Assembly: GCA_014695325.1 (NCBI GenBank)
Contig: JACJNZ010000048.1
Location: 1 to 64,000 of the forward strand
Reading direction: 5' to 3'
From: Cyanobacteria bacterium FACHB-502
Lineage (GTDB): Bacteria; Cyanobacteriota; Cyanobacteriia; Elainellales; Elainellaceae
DNA length: 64,000 bases
In this document: piece after piece, positions 54,754 through 63,841 of the stretch
Layout: every line of letters begins with the position of its first letter
How positions within the stretch are numbered: the first letter of the stretch is position 1
The notes under the pieces: model-generated
What the model saw: the letters and a program-made list of their open reading frames with translations, nothing else
What the model was told of the DNA's origin: nothing
Database searches by the model: none
Made by a program: the position numbers and the translations under genes

Positions 54754-56091
54754 ATGAGCTACTACCTTTCTCCGCGCTTTCTCGACAAGCTGGCGATCCA
54801 CATCACAAAAAACTTTCTTGACCTGCCCAGGGTCAAAGTACCGCTAATTCTAGGAGTCCATGGGCGCAAGGGCGAAGGCAAATCGTTTCAGTGCGATCTG
54901 GCGTTTGAGCGGATGGGTGCTGAAGCCGTTTATATGTCGGCAGGAGAGCTAGAAAGCCCCGATGCAGGTGATCCGGCGCGGCTGATTCGCTTACGCTACC
55001 GGGAGGCAGCAGATCTAAGCAAAGTGCGAGGACGAATGGCAGTCTTGATCATCAACGACATTGATGCTGGAATGGGGCGGGTTGATCAAGCGACGCAATA
55101 CACGGTCAACACTCAGCTTGTGGCAGGCACGCTGATGAATATTGCCGATAATCCCACTAATGTGCAGCTTCCCGGCAGCTATGACTCCCAGCCAATCCAG
55201 CGCATTCCAATCATCGTCACGGGCAACGACCTCTCGACGCTTTATGCCCCGCTGATTCGGGATGGACGAATGGAGAAATTCTACTGGGAACCTGATCGTG
55301 ACGATCGCATTGGCATTGTGAGCGGCATTTTTTCCGAGGATCAAGTGTCGCGCAGCACGATTGAACAGTTAGTGGATACCTTTCCCACTCAGTCGATCGA
55401 CTTTTATAGCGCGCTGCATTCGCGGCTGTACGATGAGCAGGTGCGACGGTTTATCGAATCCGTGGGTATCGAGCGGATTTCGCTGCGCGTAGTCAATAGC
55501 ACTGAAGCCTTGCCCGAATTTCGTCCGCCCGATTTCAGCCTGCCACACCTAATCGAACTGGGAACGCAGCTCGTTCGCGAACAGCAGCGCATTCAGGAAC
55601 TTCGGCTGGTGAAGCAATATCACGCTTCGCTGCATCAAGAACCAGCGGAAACGTCAACCTACACTGCTCCCACTGCTCCGACGAGTCGATCGCCCGTTGG
55701 GGGAATTGCAGATCGATCGTCTTCTGGAAATGGCGGGTCTGCTCCAGCAGCTTATGCGGGCAATGCTTCCAGTCCTCCTTCTGGGAATGGCTATTCTGGA
55801 CGATCGCAAGGCAGCCCCAGCAATTTGACGGCAGAAGCAGGGCAGCAGATTCAAGAACTGGCGGACAATGGCTATCGCATCGCCATTGAGTATGTGGACG
55901 AACGGCGATTCCGCACCAATTCCTGGCAGTGCTACAGCAGTGTTGACGGCAGTGCTTCAGCCGCGATGAATGACTTAGAAACCTGTCTGCGAGAGCATCA
56001 AAACGACTATGTGCGACTGGTGGGCATTGACCCGCGCGATCGACGGCGCGTGATGGAGCGAGTGATTCAGCGTCCTGGAAGCAAAGTGTAA
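54754..56091 (+). CDS. rca: RuBisCO activase with C-terminal SSUL (RbcS-like) domain
   Basis: 445 residues from the ATG at 54754, which begins with the family-typical MSYYLSPRFLDKLAIHITKN; TTG 54682 is the longer option. AAA+ domain: Walker A VHGRKGEGKSF, Walker B VLIINDIDAG, sensor-like IPIIVTGND and RDGRMEKFYWEPDRDDRIGI. A Ser/Gly/Pro-rich linker spans about 295-355. The SSUL domain (about 355-445) carries IQELADNGYRIAIEYVDERR, FRTNSWQCYSS and YVRLVGIDPRDRRRVMERVI. The SSUL domain docks on RuBisCO and takes the activase into carboxysomes. Cys393 and Cys411 are placed like the redox pair of CcmM SSUL1. Confidence 0.95.
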   Translation: MSYYLSPRFLDKLAIHITKNFLDLPRVKVPLILGVHGRKGEGKSFQCDLAFERMGAEAVYMSAGELESPDAGDPARLIRLRYREAADLSKVRGRMAVLIINDIDAGMGRVDQATQYTVNTQLVAGTLMNIADNPTNVQLPGSYDSQPIQRIPIIVTGNDLSTLYAPLIRDGRMEKFYWEPDRDDRIGIVSGIFSEDQVSRSTIEQLVDTFPTQSIDFYSALHSRLYDEQVRRFIESVGIERISLRVVNSTEALPEFRPPDFSLPHLIELGTQLVREQQRIQELRLVKQYHASLHQEPAETSTYTAPTAPTSRSPVGGIADRSSSGNGGSAPAAYAGNASSPPSGNGYSGRSQGSPSNLTAEAGQQIQELADNGYRIAIEYVDERRFRTNSWQCYSSVDGSASAAMNDLETCLREHQNDYVRLVGIDPRDRRRVMERVIQRPGSKV

Positions 56092-56093
56092 GG

Positions 56094-56927
56094 CTAGCCC
56101 TGTTCCTGCTTTAGGTTTGCCTTTGCCTGCTGCCAAAGCTGCTCTAATTCGTCCAAGGTGTAGTCTGCCAGCGATCGTCCGCCGCCCAATGCCTGCTCAA
56201 CCTGGGAAAACCGCCGAATAAATCGATCGTTTGTACCGCGCAGAGCCTCTTCTGGGTCGAGATCATACCAACGCGCCAGGTTGACGATCGTAAATAGCAA
56301 ATCGCCCAGTTCTGCCTGCTGATTTTCCTTCGGCTCCGACTGCAACGCCTGCTCGAATTCTCCCAGCTCCTCGTGAAACTTTGCCCAAACTCCTTCTACG
56401 TTCTCCCACTCAAAGCCAACCCCCGCTGCCTTGAGAGAAATCTTCATTGCAGCGGTTAAGGGCGGAAGTGAGCGAGCATAGCGGCTTAGTTTAGGGCTGA
56501 GCATCACGGGTTCCTGCGGATGGGCTTGCTCCTCAGCTGCCTTGATTTGCTCCCAGTTTTGCTTTACTTGATCAACGCTCTCGACTTCGACCTCTCCAAA
56601 CACATGGGGATGCCGCCGAATCAGCTTTTCTGTAATCAACTCTGCCACCCTTGCCAAATCAAACTGTCCCGCCTCGCTAAAAATTTGTGCCTGAAGCACG
56701 ACTTGCAGCAGCAAATCTCCCAACTCATCCGCGATCGACTCCGGCTGACCCTGCCGAATGGCGTCTACAACTTCGTATGCCTCCTCCAGCACGTAAGGCG
56801 TGAGCGACTCCGGCGTTTGTGCCAGATCCCACGGACACCCTCCTTCTGGCGATCGAAGCTGCGCTACTACCTCTATCAGCCGCTGCAAATTGGCAAGCAT
56901 TCTCGATCGATCAACAAAATCAGTCAT
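56094..56927 (-). CDS. mazG: Nucleoside triphosphate pyrophosphohydrolase MazG
   Basis: 277 residues from ATG 56927; GTG 56957 is an alternative. Two MazG modules: the first contains GGCPWDLAQTPESLTPYVLE, EEAYEVVDAIRQG and ADELGDLLLQVVLQAQI (EExxE...ExxD metal ligands), the second EFEQALQSEPKENQQAELGD then LLFTIVNLARWYDLDPEEAL. It hydrolyses NTPs to NMP and PPi as a house-cleaning enzyme. Convergent with rca, 2 bp between stops. Confidence 0.95.
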   Translation of the reverse strand: MTDFVDRSRMLANLQRLIEVVAQLRSPEGGCPWDLAQTPESLTPYVLEEAYEVVDAIRQGQPESIADELGDLLLQVVLQAQIFSEAGQFDLARVAELITEKLIRRHPHVFGEVEVESVDQVKQNWEQIKAAEEQAHPQEPVMLSPKLSRYARSLPPLTAAMKISLKAAGVGFEWENVEGVWAKFHEELGEFEQALQSEPKENQQAELGDLLFTIVNLARWYDLDPEEALRGTNDRFIRRFSQVEQALGGGRSLADYTLDELEQLWQQAKANLKQEQG

Positions 56928-57028
56928 ACTCACACTCGCAAAATTCCAAACTACCACCCTGCAAAACCCTTAACTCCTCACCCAGCTTGCTCGCAGCCGC
57001 TTCTTAGGATTGTAGCTCTCCTCATTTC

Positions 57029-57060
57029 CTCACCCCCTGATTCCCCCATCCCCTGATTTC
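57029..57060. repeat. 16-bp imperfect tandem duplication upstream of mazG
   Basis: CTCACCCCCTGATTCC (57029-57044) is followed by CCCATCCCCTGATTTC (57045-57060), 13 of 16 identical. C-rich tracts of this kind are frequent in cyanobacterial spacers. Confidence 0.6.
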
Positions 57061-57065
57061 CTTCC

Positions 57066-57620
57066 CTACTTTTTTTTCTTCTTCCCCTTCGCTCGCCCCA
57101 AAACTGCCCGCCAGCCCTTCTTCTTCACCTGCTTATAGGTCGAAAGGCTCCAATCTGCCGTGTAATGGCTAAACGCGCCAATCTCCAGCCCGATCGCAAA
57201 TCCGAGGATTTCCCAGCGATATTGCCAGAGGCTTTGCTGCATCACCTGCCCAATCTCGCCCCATGTCCAACCCATCTGCCATAGCTCATTCACGATTGCA
57301 ATCATGCCCAACCCTAACAAACCCAGCCATGCCAGCAAATAGATAACCCGCAGCACAGTTCCGGTAATTGGCGCGTGGGAAAAGGGCGATCGATGCTTCA
57401 AACTGCCGCGATAGGGAATCCAGATCCAGCGCAGCCAGCCCCAGCGTTTATAGTGAATCGAGTAAATATCTAGATCGGGACCGAGCATCAGTCCGCCGAA
57501 CAAAAATCCGGCACAGAGGCTTAAGGTGAAGGGACTCTGGCGAGTGACTGCCAGACTCAAAATGGCAACCAGAGGCAAAGTCCAGAGGGTAATGCGATCG
57601 TGGGTGCGACCAGAAGGCAT
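57066..57620 (-). CDS. DUF2227 metal-binding membrane protein
   Basis: 184 residues. Starts MPSGRTHDRITLW with the conserved metal-ligand His, then helices TLPLVAILSLAV, LSLCAGFLFGGLMLGPDLDI (Asp ligands), and LKHRSPFSHAPITGTVLRVI. Three or four membrane segments in total. The tail is very basic (KKKGW...AKGKKKKK). The family resembles YdjM-type membrane metal-dependent hydrolases; function unknown. Transcribed divergently from the small secreted protein gene. Confidence 0.88.
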   Translation of the reverse strand: MPSGRTHDRITLWTLPLVAILSLAVTRQSPFTLSLCAGFLFGGLMLGPDLDIYSIHYKRWGWLRWIWIPYRGSLKHRSPFSHAPITGTVLRVIYLLAWLGLLGLGMIAIVNELWQMGWTWGEIGQVMQQSLWQYRWEILGFAIGLEIGAFSHYTADWSLSTYKQVKKKGWRAVLGRAKGKKKKK

Positions 57621-57728
57621 AAGTGTGGCACAGGCTACCGATTAGAATTTGTTTTGCACTGGGTAACAAGATTTTATTCGAGAATCCGCAGAAATTCAGG
57701 TCGCAATTTTGAACTCTGTGATTATCCT

Positions 57729-58169
57729 ATGGATATCGGGTTTAGTATCGCCACTATGAAGTTGTCACTTATTTCTGTTGCAGCTTTTTGTCTCTCTTTC
57801 AGCAGTCTGCTTGCCTGGGCAAACGCTTCTGAAGCGATGCCTGCCGCCGTGTCCCCTGCGGTTTCCTTTGGGCCTCAACCTGCCCTAATGCCTACGAGCG
57901 TTGATGATGCTGTTGCACCCATTGTTTTTTCAACGGAGGGCAGCGCAGCCGATTTGACCGTCGAAGCCCGATCGCCCAATGCCCCCAGCGCTGATCGTGC
58001 CGAAGCGTTCAATCTGACCGCGGAGCAAATCAACCAAAACCTGACAGACCCACCAGAACCGCAAGAAAACCCGCTTAGCGATCTGGCGCAAACTTTTTCT
58101 TTGCCAGAAGGAATGGTGGTTCGAGGAGTGAATCGAGGTGGAATCGCGATCGGCTCCGAGCTTCGGTAA
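57729..58169 (+). CDS. Small secreted hypothetical protein
   Basis: 146 residues from ATG 57729; ATG 57756 (MKLSLISVAAF) gives an even tighter signal peptide. The open frame extends to GTG 57600, but that overlaps the divergent DUF2227 gene. Signal peptide LSLISVAAFCLSFSSLLAWA with likely cleavage near ANA. The mature part is Ala/Pro/Ser rich and acidic, with LTAEQINQNLTDPPEPQENP. It ends with GMVVRGVNRGGIAIGSELR. Family not recognised; such short exported proteins are frequent in cyanobacteria. Confidence 0.6.
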   Translation: MDIGFSIATMKLSLISVAAFCLSFSSLLAWANASEAMPAAVSPAVSFGPQPALMPTSVDDAVAPIVFSTEGSAADLTVEARSPNAPSADRAEAFNLTAEQINQNLTDPPEPQENPLSDLAQTFSLPEGMVVRGVNRGGIAIGSELR

Positions 58170-58241
58170 GAGCGTTGCAGCGGAGTGCGCCCTCAAGCGC
58201 AATCGCCCTTTAACCCGGATAGCCTCCGCCGGAAAAACTGT

Positions 58242-58269
58242 TTGACAAATGCGCTTGGTCTGCTAGTAT
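58242..58269 (+). promoter_or_regulatory. Sigma-70-type promoter of tRNA-Val
   Basis: Consensus -35 TTGACA (58242-58247), 16-bp spacer, -10 TAGTAT (58264-58269). The tRNA begins 23 bp downstream of the -10. This is the best-formed promoter visible in the window. Confidence 0.8.
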
Positions 58270-58292
58270 TAATAATCGTGCAACCAATGCGC

Positions 58293-58365
<73 letters not shown>

Positions 58366-58410
58366 TACTTTATCTCTCCTGTCTTGCTGTACGTCTTTTG
58401 TACTGCATAT

Positions 58411-58453
58411 CTTGATTTAGATAGCTTGATTCAGTCAGATCCTGATTCAGTCC
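58411..58453. repeat. Degenerate three-copy tandem repeat downstream of tRNA-Val
   Basis: CTTGATTTAGATAG, CTTGATTCAGTCAGATC and CTGATTCAGTCC lie head to tail; GATTCAGTC is shared by the last two copies. Confidence 0.6.
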
Positions 58454-58638
58454 AAATTGGTTGAGTTCCAAACGCAGGTTCAAGATCGGGCTGCACCGTG
58501 CCCTGTTTGAGGAAATGGGAAACCAAATTTTTTGATTGATTTCAAAGCCGACAGGCTTCCAAGCTCTGCTTCAAAGCTCTTGTACAGCTCGGGGAGTAAA
58601 GCTTGAAGCGAGGACGTTCAGAGATGGGTGGTCAGTCT

Positions 58639-58977
58639 TTAATCCCTTTGGTTTCCAACCTGTCCTGCAATCCACGCAAGGTAGGAAGCTGACCCGTGAA
58701 CTAGCGGCAGGGCAATGATTTCGGGCACTTCGTAGGAGTGAAGTTCATAGACTTTTGCTTCGAGCTGGTTAAACTGCCGCAGGTCGGTTTTGATCACAAG
58801 CTGCCATTCCTGATCGCGATGCACCTCCCCCTTCCAGGTGTAAATCGATCGAATCGGGGTCAGACTAACACAAGCCGCCAAACGAGCTGCCACTAGCCCT
58901 TCTGCGATCGTTTCTGCTTCTGACTGCGAGGCGGCGGTCACGAGAACAATGCCGTAATTTTGCGGGTTTTGATTCAT
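58639..58977 (-). CDS. cutA: Divalent cation tolerance protein CutA
   Basis: 112 residues. The CutA1 ferredoxin-like fold is clear: IVLVTAASQSEAETIAEGLV, RLAACVSLTPIRSIYTWKGE, EWQLVIKTDLRQF and LHSYEVPEIIALPLVHGSAS. CutA forms very stable trimers and binds divalent metals; the physiological role in cyanobacteria is unclear. Single gene, convergent with the tRNA. Confidence 0.95.
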   Translation of the reverse strand: MNQNPQNYGIVLVTAASQSEAETIAEGLVAARLAACVSLTPIRSIYTWKGEVHRDQEWQLVIKTDLRQFNQLEAKVYELHSYEVPEIIALPLVHGSASYLAWIAGQVGNQRD

Positions 58978-59109
58978 ACACTTCCTTCTTCTGTTACTGG
59001 TGATTCTGTCCTGGGAAAGCTAGACGACAGCTTCCTCTAACGATTCAAGCGATCTCAGTCAGATTTAAGTCACCTAACCTTCATTCTTTGTTTTAAGGCA
59101 GCATCGACC

Positions 59110-59307
59110 ATGGCAAATCCGAAGCCTGTACAAACTCCCGAATTTCTAGCACAGCAAAAACCGAAGTATGGAGAAAAGCCGTTAGGCAACACGATTGCTG
59201 TTCGCTTTTCTGCCGAAGTCGATTCCATCTTGCGTGAAAGAGCCGATCGCCAGCAGTTAATCCGTGCTGCGGTTGAAGTCTATCTGCGGGATAAGGGCTT
59301 GCTGTAG
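59110..59307 (+). CDS. Small conserved protein, ribbon-helix-helix-like
   Basis: 65 residues. A Pro/Lys-rich N-terminus (MANPKPVQTPEFLAQQKPKY) is followed by a short beta strand and helices, NTIAVRFSAEVDSILRERAD and QLIRAAVEVYLRDKGLL, the pattern of a ribbon-helix-helix or CopG-like DNA-binding fold. No partner toxin is beside it. The next gene starts 47 bp downstream on the same strand. Confidence 0.7.
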   Translation: MANPKPVQTPEFLAQQKPKYGEKPLGNTIAVRFSAEVDSILRERADRQQLIRAAVEVYLRDKGLL

Positions 59308-59354
59308 GCTTTATTAGAGAATCAGGAAAAAGTATCTCTGACAAATTATTGATC

Positions 59355-60020
59355 ATGCTACAAGTTGCGCTCTGGCTGCTCTGGGCTAGCTTCATCCTCT
59401 ACGCCTTTTTGTTTGCGCCACCAAATCAGCCTGACACTCTTAATCTTATTCAAGACTTGATTAGCGGAAACTGGGACGGCATTAACCCGTTAGTGATCGC
59501 GCTGTTTAATATCCTGGGTATCGTGCCGCTGCTTTATGCGTCAGTGATGTTTCTAGACGGTCGTGGGCAAAAGGCTCCAGCGTGGTTATTTGCATCTTTT
59601 TCGTTTGGCGTTGGCGTCTTTTCGATTCTGCCTTATCTGGCACTGCGGCGATCGAATCCGACCTTTACCGGGCAGAAGAACTGGCTGCTGAAGCTGCTCG
59701 ATTCTCGCATTACCGGAGGCTTTGTTGCAGTGGGGGCGATCGGTTTACTGATATACGGCATTACTGCGGGCGACTGGAGCAATTTTATTCAGCAGTGGCA
59801 AACGAGCCGCTTTGTTCACGTCATGAGCCTCGACTTTTGCCTGCTCTGTCTTTTGTTTCCCGTCCTGTTGCCAGACGATATGGCACGACGCGGATTGTCT
59901 GACCGTCGAATTTTTTGGGCAGTGTCGCTAATTCCGCTACTCGGTCCGCTGGCATACATCACGCTGCGTCCGCCGATTCGGGAAGAGAAACCGATCGAGC
60001 AAACTGCTGTACAGGTGTAG
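59355..60020 (+). CDS. Multi-pass membrane hypothetical protein
   Basis: 221 residues from ATG 59355 (TTG 59349 is in frame just upstream). About six hydrophobic helices: MLQVALWLLWASFILYAFLF, LVIALFNILGIVPLLYASVM, ASFSFGVGVFSILPYLAL, GGFVAVGAIGLLIYGIT, SLDFCLLCLLFPVLL and FWAVSLIPLLGPLAYI. Charged loops contain PDDMARRGLSDRR. It resembles conserved cyanobacterial and plastid membrane proteins without a defined role. It lies 99 bp upstream of chlI on the same strand. Confidence 0.72.
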   Translation: MLQVALWLLWASFILYAFLFAPPNQPDTLNLIQDLISGNWDGINPLVIALFNILGIVPLLYASVMFLDGRGQKAPAWLFASFSFGVGVFSILPYLALRRSNPTFTGQKNWLLKLLDSRITGGFVAVGAIGLLIYGITAGDWSNFIQQWQTSRFVHVMSLDFCLLCLLFPVLLPDDMARRGLSDRRIFWAVSLIPLLGPLAYITLRPPIREEKPIEQTAVQV

Positions 60021-60090
60021 AGCCTGACTTCCTGTAAGGTTTCTTCCCGTTTGCATCTCTCCTCTTATGTCACAATAGATAACGGTTATT

Positions 60091-60096
60091 TATACT
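60091..60096 (+). promoter_or_regulatory. Possible chlI -10 box
   Basis: TATACT at 60091-60096 lies 24 bp before the GTG start of chlI. No good -35 is present at the expected distance. If used, it excludes the upstream TTG start at 60051. Confidence 0.35.
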
Positions 60097-60119
60097 TTGT
60101 TGTCATTACAGGTAGTTCT

Positions 60120-61205
60120 GTGAGTCCCACTGTTTCAGCCAGCCCCTCTGCCAAAGCTGCGACCCGCCGCGCCGTTTTCCCCTTCACCGCGATCGTGGGT
60201 CAGGAAGAAATGAAGCTTGCGTTGCTTCTCAACGTCATTGACCCCAAGATCGGGGGCGTGATGATCATGGGCGACCGGGGAACCGGAAAATCCACGACAA
60301 TTCGTGCCCTGGCAGATGTGTTGCCTGAAATTGATGTGGTCGCAGGCGATCCGTTCAATAGCCATCCGAGCGATACGGGCTTGATGAGCGATGCCGTCAA
60401 GCAGCAGATTGAAGCAGGAGAACCAATCCAGACTGCCAAGAAAAAAGTAACGATGATCGACCTGCCGCTCGGCGCAACCGAGGATCGAGTCTGCGGCACG
60501 ATCGACATTGAAAAAGCCCTTTCTGAAGGCGTGAAGGCATTTGAACCGGGACTGCTAGCGCAGGCAAATCGCGGCATTCTTTATGTGGATGAGGTAAATT
60601 TGCTCGACGACCACCTAGTTGATGTGCTGCTTGACTCTGCCGCATCGGGCTGGAATACAGTCGAACGAGAAGGCATTTCGATTCGCCACCCGGCAAGATT
60701 TGTGCTGGTTGGTTCTGGCAACCCGGAAGAAGGCGAACTGCGTCCCCAGTTGCTCGATCGCTTTGGCTTACATGCCGAAATCCGCACGGTGAAAGAGCCA
60801 GCCCTGCGGGTGCAAATTGTGGAACAGCGATCGGACTTTGACCAAGACCCGGAGAGCTTTCTGGAAAAATATCAGGTGGAGCAAGATGCCCTGCAACAAA
60901 AGCTGATCAACGCCCAAACGCTGCTGCCTTCGGTGAAGATTGATCAGGACTTGAAGATCAAAATTTCCCAGGTCTGCGCGGAGCTGGATGTAGACGGACT
61001 GCGCGGCGATATCGTGACCAACCGCACTGCAAAAGCTCTCGCTGCCCTGGAAGGACGAGCAGAAGTAACGGTCGAAGACATTCAGCGCATTATCGTGATG
61101 GCACTGCGCCACCGTTTGCGGAAAGACCCGCTAGAGTCGATCGATTCGGGCTATAAAGTTGGCAAGGTGTTTGCCCAGGTGTTTGGTCTGCCTCAGCCGG
61201 AATAG
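60120..61205 (+). CDS. chlI: Magnesium chelatase ATPase subunit ChlI
   Basis: 361 residues from GTG 60120; a longer frame from TTG 60051 would add 23 unconserved residues. AAA+ motifs: [20 protein letters not shown], Walker [10 protein letters not shown], Walker [21 protein letters not shown], sensor 1 [20 protein letters not shown] with the arginine in [11 protein letters not shown]. The C-terminal helical part is complete. ChlI hexamers with ChlD drive Mg insertion into protoporphyrin by ChlH; GUN4, encoded at 19 kb, is the accessory factor. Confidence 0.97.
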   Translation: MSPTVSASPSAKAATRRAVFPFTAIVGQEEMKLALLLNVIDPKIGGVMIMGDRGTGKSTTIRALADVLPEIDVVAGDPFNSHPSDTGLMSDAVKQQIEAGEPIQTAKKKVTMIDLPLGATEDRVCGTIDIEKALSEGVKAFEPGLLAQANRGILYVDEVNLLDDHLVDVLLDSAASGWNTVEREGISIRHPARFVLVGSGNPEEGELRPQLLDRFGLHAEIRTVKEPALRVQIVEQRSDFDQDPESFLEKYQVEQDALQQKLINAQTLLPSVKIDQDLKIKISQVCAELDVDGLRGDIVTNRTAKALAALEGRAEVTVEDIQRIIVMALRHRLRKDPLESIDSGYKVGKVFAQVFGLPQPE

Positions 61206-61286
61206 CCCCTAATTTCCAGGCGATGGTTTGGTGCTAGCACGAGCGGGAAGCCCAGCCATCGCAACATCATCTAGCACTTAGCCTGC

Positions 61287-62495
61287 TCAGGGCGTTTGTG
61301 ATTCAGATGTTTGTGACTCAGACGATCGCACAACTTCCCAGGGAATGCGATTGTCTGCTGCCAGAGCTAGAGCCATTGCCCTTGCCCCTGCAGCGTTAAT
61401 ATGGCTTGGGTCAACAAAGTACTGGTTTTGCATCAGCTCTGATCGCTGGCTCAAATCGACAAATGTAAACTGATGGCGATCGGCAACGCGCTGCATGTGC
61501 TGGCGAAACTGCTGCTCGTGGCGGCGACGAAGTGAGTCTAGATAATACTCAGTTAAGGGCAGATTCACATACACCAGACGAATTTGCTGCTCGCGTGCGA
61601 ACCGGGCAACCAAGAGCGTGGACTGAAGCTGGCTGCCTGTAAGCTGAAAGTTTTGATAGTCACCGTCAAACTGGCCAGGAACTCTGCGAAAGCGGCGAAA
61701 ATAGGTCTGTGGGTCAAACCGACCGGGAATCACTTCAAATCCGTTTGGGGTGAGGTCGGGTGGCAGCGGTGGACGGGTCGGGCGGCTGGACGCATTTTGG
61801 CTAGTTTTTTGATTTGCTTGCAGCGTGAGAGCCATCCACTGGCTGCGCGGCGGAATCGGACGATCGCCCTGCTGCACGCGCCGATAGCCTTCTGAAGCAA
61901 TAATGCCGTTATAGGTAATATCGGGACGACCGCTATTAAACGCCCGCGACCCGTCTCCCCAGATCACTAGGCGCGGCAACTGTTCGGGCAGCAGAATGTC
62001 GTTCAGCAGCACATCGATTACCTGAGCCGTTGCCCCATTGATGCCAAAGTTAAACACTTTTAGCCCTGGATAGCCTCGCTTTGCTAATCCTTCCTGAAGC
62101 GCGATCGGATCAATGCCCTGAAGCGCTCGAGAGCTACCAATAATCAGCACATCAGGTTTGCCAAATGTGCGGAGGTAGCGGCTATAGAGGTGAAGTTCCT
62201 GGTCAAGCCGCTGACTGTTAAAAGACGGAAAATTATACGGCGGCATCAGCAGATCGGGCATCAGCAGTGGCGGCAGCGGCAAAATCAGCGATGAAAGACG
62301 CGGCTGCGGAATGGGCGGAAGCGTATCGTTTTGGCCTGGCTCGATTGTTTCAGGGGAGGGGCTGTCAGCCGATTGATTTTGCTGGGCAATCAGATGATTT
62401 TTAAAGCCCAGGATGTTATCTGCTAATGCAGTGCCCCGTAAGCCTTGAAACAGCGTGAACAGCAGTCCAACCAGGAGCAGTTTCTTGAGTTGCAT
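61287..62495 (-). CDS. DUF1574 SGNH-like exported protein
   Basis: 402 residues from ATG 62495. Signal peptide MQLKKLLLVGLLFTLFQGLR, then a Ser/Pro/Asn linker and a long hydrophobic Pro/Leu segment. The hydrolase-like domain has block I DVLIIGSSRALQGIDP, FNFGINGATAQVIDVLL, VIWGDGSRAFNSGRP and the C-terminal block V-like FVDPSHINAAGARAMALAL (Asp and His of the triad). This is the cyanobacterial DUF1574 pattern. SGNH proteins of this type often acetylate or de-acetylate surface polysaccharide; here the role is inferred. Confidence 0.85.
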   Translation of the reverse strand: MQLKKLLLVGLLFTLFQGLRGTALADNILGFKNHLIAQQNQSADSPSPETIEPGQNDTLPPIPQPRLSSLILPLPPLLMPDLLMPPYNFPSFNSQRLDQELHLYSRYLRTFGKPDVLIIGSSRALQGIDPIALQEGLAKRGYPGLKVFNFGINGATAQVIDVLLNDILLPEQLPRLVIWGDGSRAFNSGRPDITYNGIIASEGYRRVQQGDRPIPPRSQWMALTLQANQKTSQNASSRPTRPPLPPDLTPNGFEVIPGRFDPQTYFRRFRRVPGQFDGDYQNFQLTGSQLQSTLLVARFAREQQIRLVYVNLPLTEYYLDSLRRRHEQQFRQHMQRVADRHQFTFVDLSQRSELMQNQYFVDPSHINAAGARAMALALAADNRIPWEVVRSSESQTSESQTP

Positions 62496-63138
62496 AAAAT
62501 AACCCCGATGATCCTGACTCGCAAAACAGCTAGAACAGGGCAACTAAAGCTCTATATCCCTCGATCGAAAGAGGGCGTATCAGCAAAACACCGATTCTAA
62601 ACTATCCTTAAGCTTGAGCTGGGGTCAACTGTTTGCTGCAAAGTGACCAAAGATTGATAAATGATTGGTTTTCAGAGCTTACGGTTTGCGGATCGTTCAA
62701 TTAAATGGATTAAATTGAGCAACCTTCGTGAACTGCGTCCAGAAGAATGAATAAAAACCTATTTTTGACTCAGGATTAGCCGATTGTAAGCCTCGGGTGC
62801 GTTAGGCTTTGCCAACACACAATCCTTACCGATACAGAACCTTTACCGGCTGATGCTTTGCCTATTTATCCAGGATACAGGCGATCGACAAATCATCCGG
62901 TAAGAAGAGGCTTAAAAAGTTAGAGTCGTCGCCAAACTGTGAAGAGCAAAAAGCAATAGCAACCCGAACCTGCAATCAAATTGACAGCAAAAAAGCAGCC
63001 CCCAAAGGAAAAGGACTGCATGGTTCGATTCCTCCAATATTTGGATATTAGTCAGAGGAGCGATCGGTTCTCTTCTACCTAAAGAGATAGGACACAAGCT
63101 GAACGAATCACAAATCAAAATGAATTGATCGCGTTTTA
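62496..63138. other. 640-bp spacer with no recognisable gene
   Basis: No convincing ORF, tRNA or structured RNA on either strand. A small direct repeat (ATTAAATGG / ATTAAATTG near 62700) and a weak 16-bp duplication around CCTTACCG / CCTTTACCG (about 62826-62857) are the only patterns seen. It presumably includes the DUF1574 gene promoter. Confidence 0.4.
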
Positions 63139-63639
63139 CTAAACATTCGTGTTGTTGTCGATCTGCTGTAGAATTTCCTGTGCTTTTTTCACTTCTTCTT
63201 GGGTACCGCCATCCATAAGCAGCAGGAAGTTTTGCTCTGTGGGGGTCGAGTCTGCTACCGCCTGTTTATTGACAGAGCCGCCCGTGATTGCTGCGATCGC
63301 GGCTCCACCTGCTGCTCCAACACCGCTTGCAATTAAGGTAAAGGTCAAAATTTGGCTAAAGGGAGCCATGCTGGGCGAAGCAGGATCATGCAGACTGAGC
63401 GCAGCAATCAAAAAGCCTGCCATTGCCCCTAACACGGTTCCGGCGATCGCGCCTTTCCCCGCATTAGCAGCCGCCTCGGTTTGGGACAGTTTGGGCGTTG
63501 ATTGCAGTGCCTCTGGAACCAGGGCGAGCCGCTCTGGAGAAAAGCCTGCATCTTGAAGGGCACTGAGAGCAGTTGCCCCTTGCTGAACGTCAGAGAATTT
63601 TTTGATTGGATACTGATGGGATTGAGCGAGCTGTACCAT
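63139..63639 (-). CDS. Hypothetical protein with glycine-zipper membrane segments
   Basis: 166 residues. An N-terminal soluble part (YPIKKFSDVQQGATALSALQ, DAGFSPERLALVPEAL) resembles the heat-induced or general-stress 17M-like domain. Two Gly/Ala-rich hydrophobic segments follow: GKGAIAGTVLGAMAGFLIAA and FTLIASGVGAAGGAAIAAIT. The C-terminal soluble part reads FLLLMDGGTQEEVKKAQEIL. This layout is common in cyanobacterial stress-related inner-membrane proteins, but the role is unknown. Single gene. Confidence 0.7.
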   Translation of the reverse strand: MVQLAQSHQYPIKKFSDVQQGATALSALQDAGFSPERLALVPEALQSTPKLSQTEAAANAGKGAIAGTVLGAMAGFLIAALSLHDPASPSMAPFSQILTFTLIASGVGAAGGAAIAAITGGSVNKQAVADSTPTEQNFLLLMDGGTQEEVKKAQEILQQIDNNTNV

Positions 63640-63809
63640 GACTGTAAAGTCCTAATTTGCTTCAAGAGGACAGTCAAAAGAAAGTTCAAGTGAATCCTGT
63701 CTTCTATTGACGAATTCTTTTGAGCAAAAACACTCGCTCGATGGTTATAAACCACAAAAAAGGGACACTTCTCAGCATCCCAAAGTTCATGATTGACCTC
63801 TGCAAAACA

Positions 63810-63833
63810 TTCGATCGTTCGATCGTTCGATCG
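63810..63833. repeat. 8-bp palindromic tandem repeat, three copies (TTCGATCG)
   Basis: TTCGATCG at 63810-63817, 63818-63825 and 63826-63833, followed by ATTC. The CGATCG core overlaps the HIP1 octamer core. It is just downstream of the partial gene at the right edge. Confidence 0.85.
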
Positions 63834-63841
63834 ATTCAAAA

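Noticed and set aside
56977-56990. Yfr1-like ACTCCTCAC motif
   Set aside because: The motif is AACTCCTCACCC without the flanking hairpins of Yfr1, so no ncRNA call.
59110-59307. Antitoxin of a toxin-antitoxin pair
   Set aside because: The protein looks ribbon-helix-helix-like, but the next gene encodes a multi-pass membrane protein, not a toxin.
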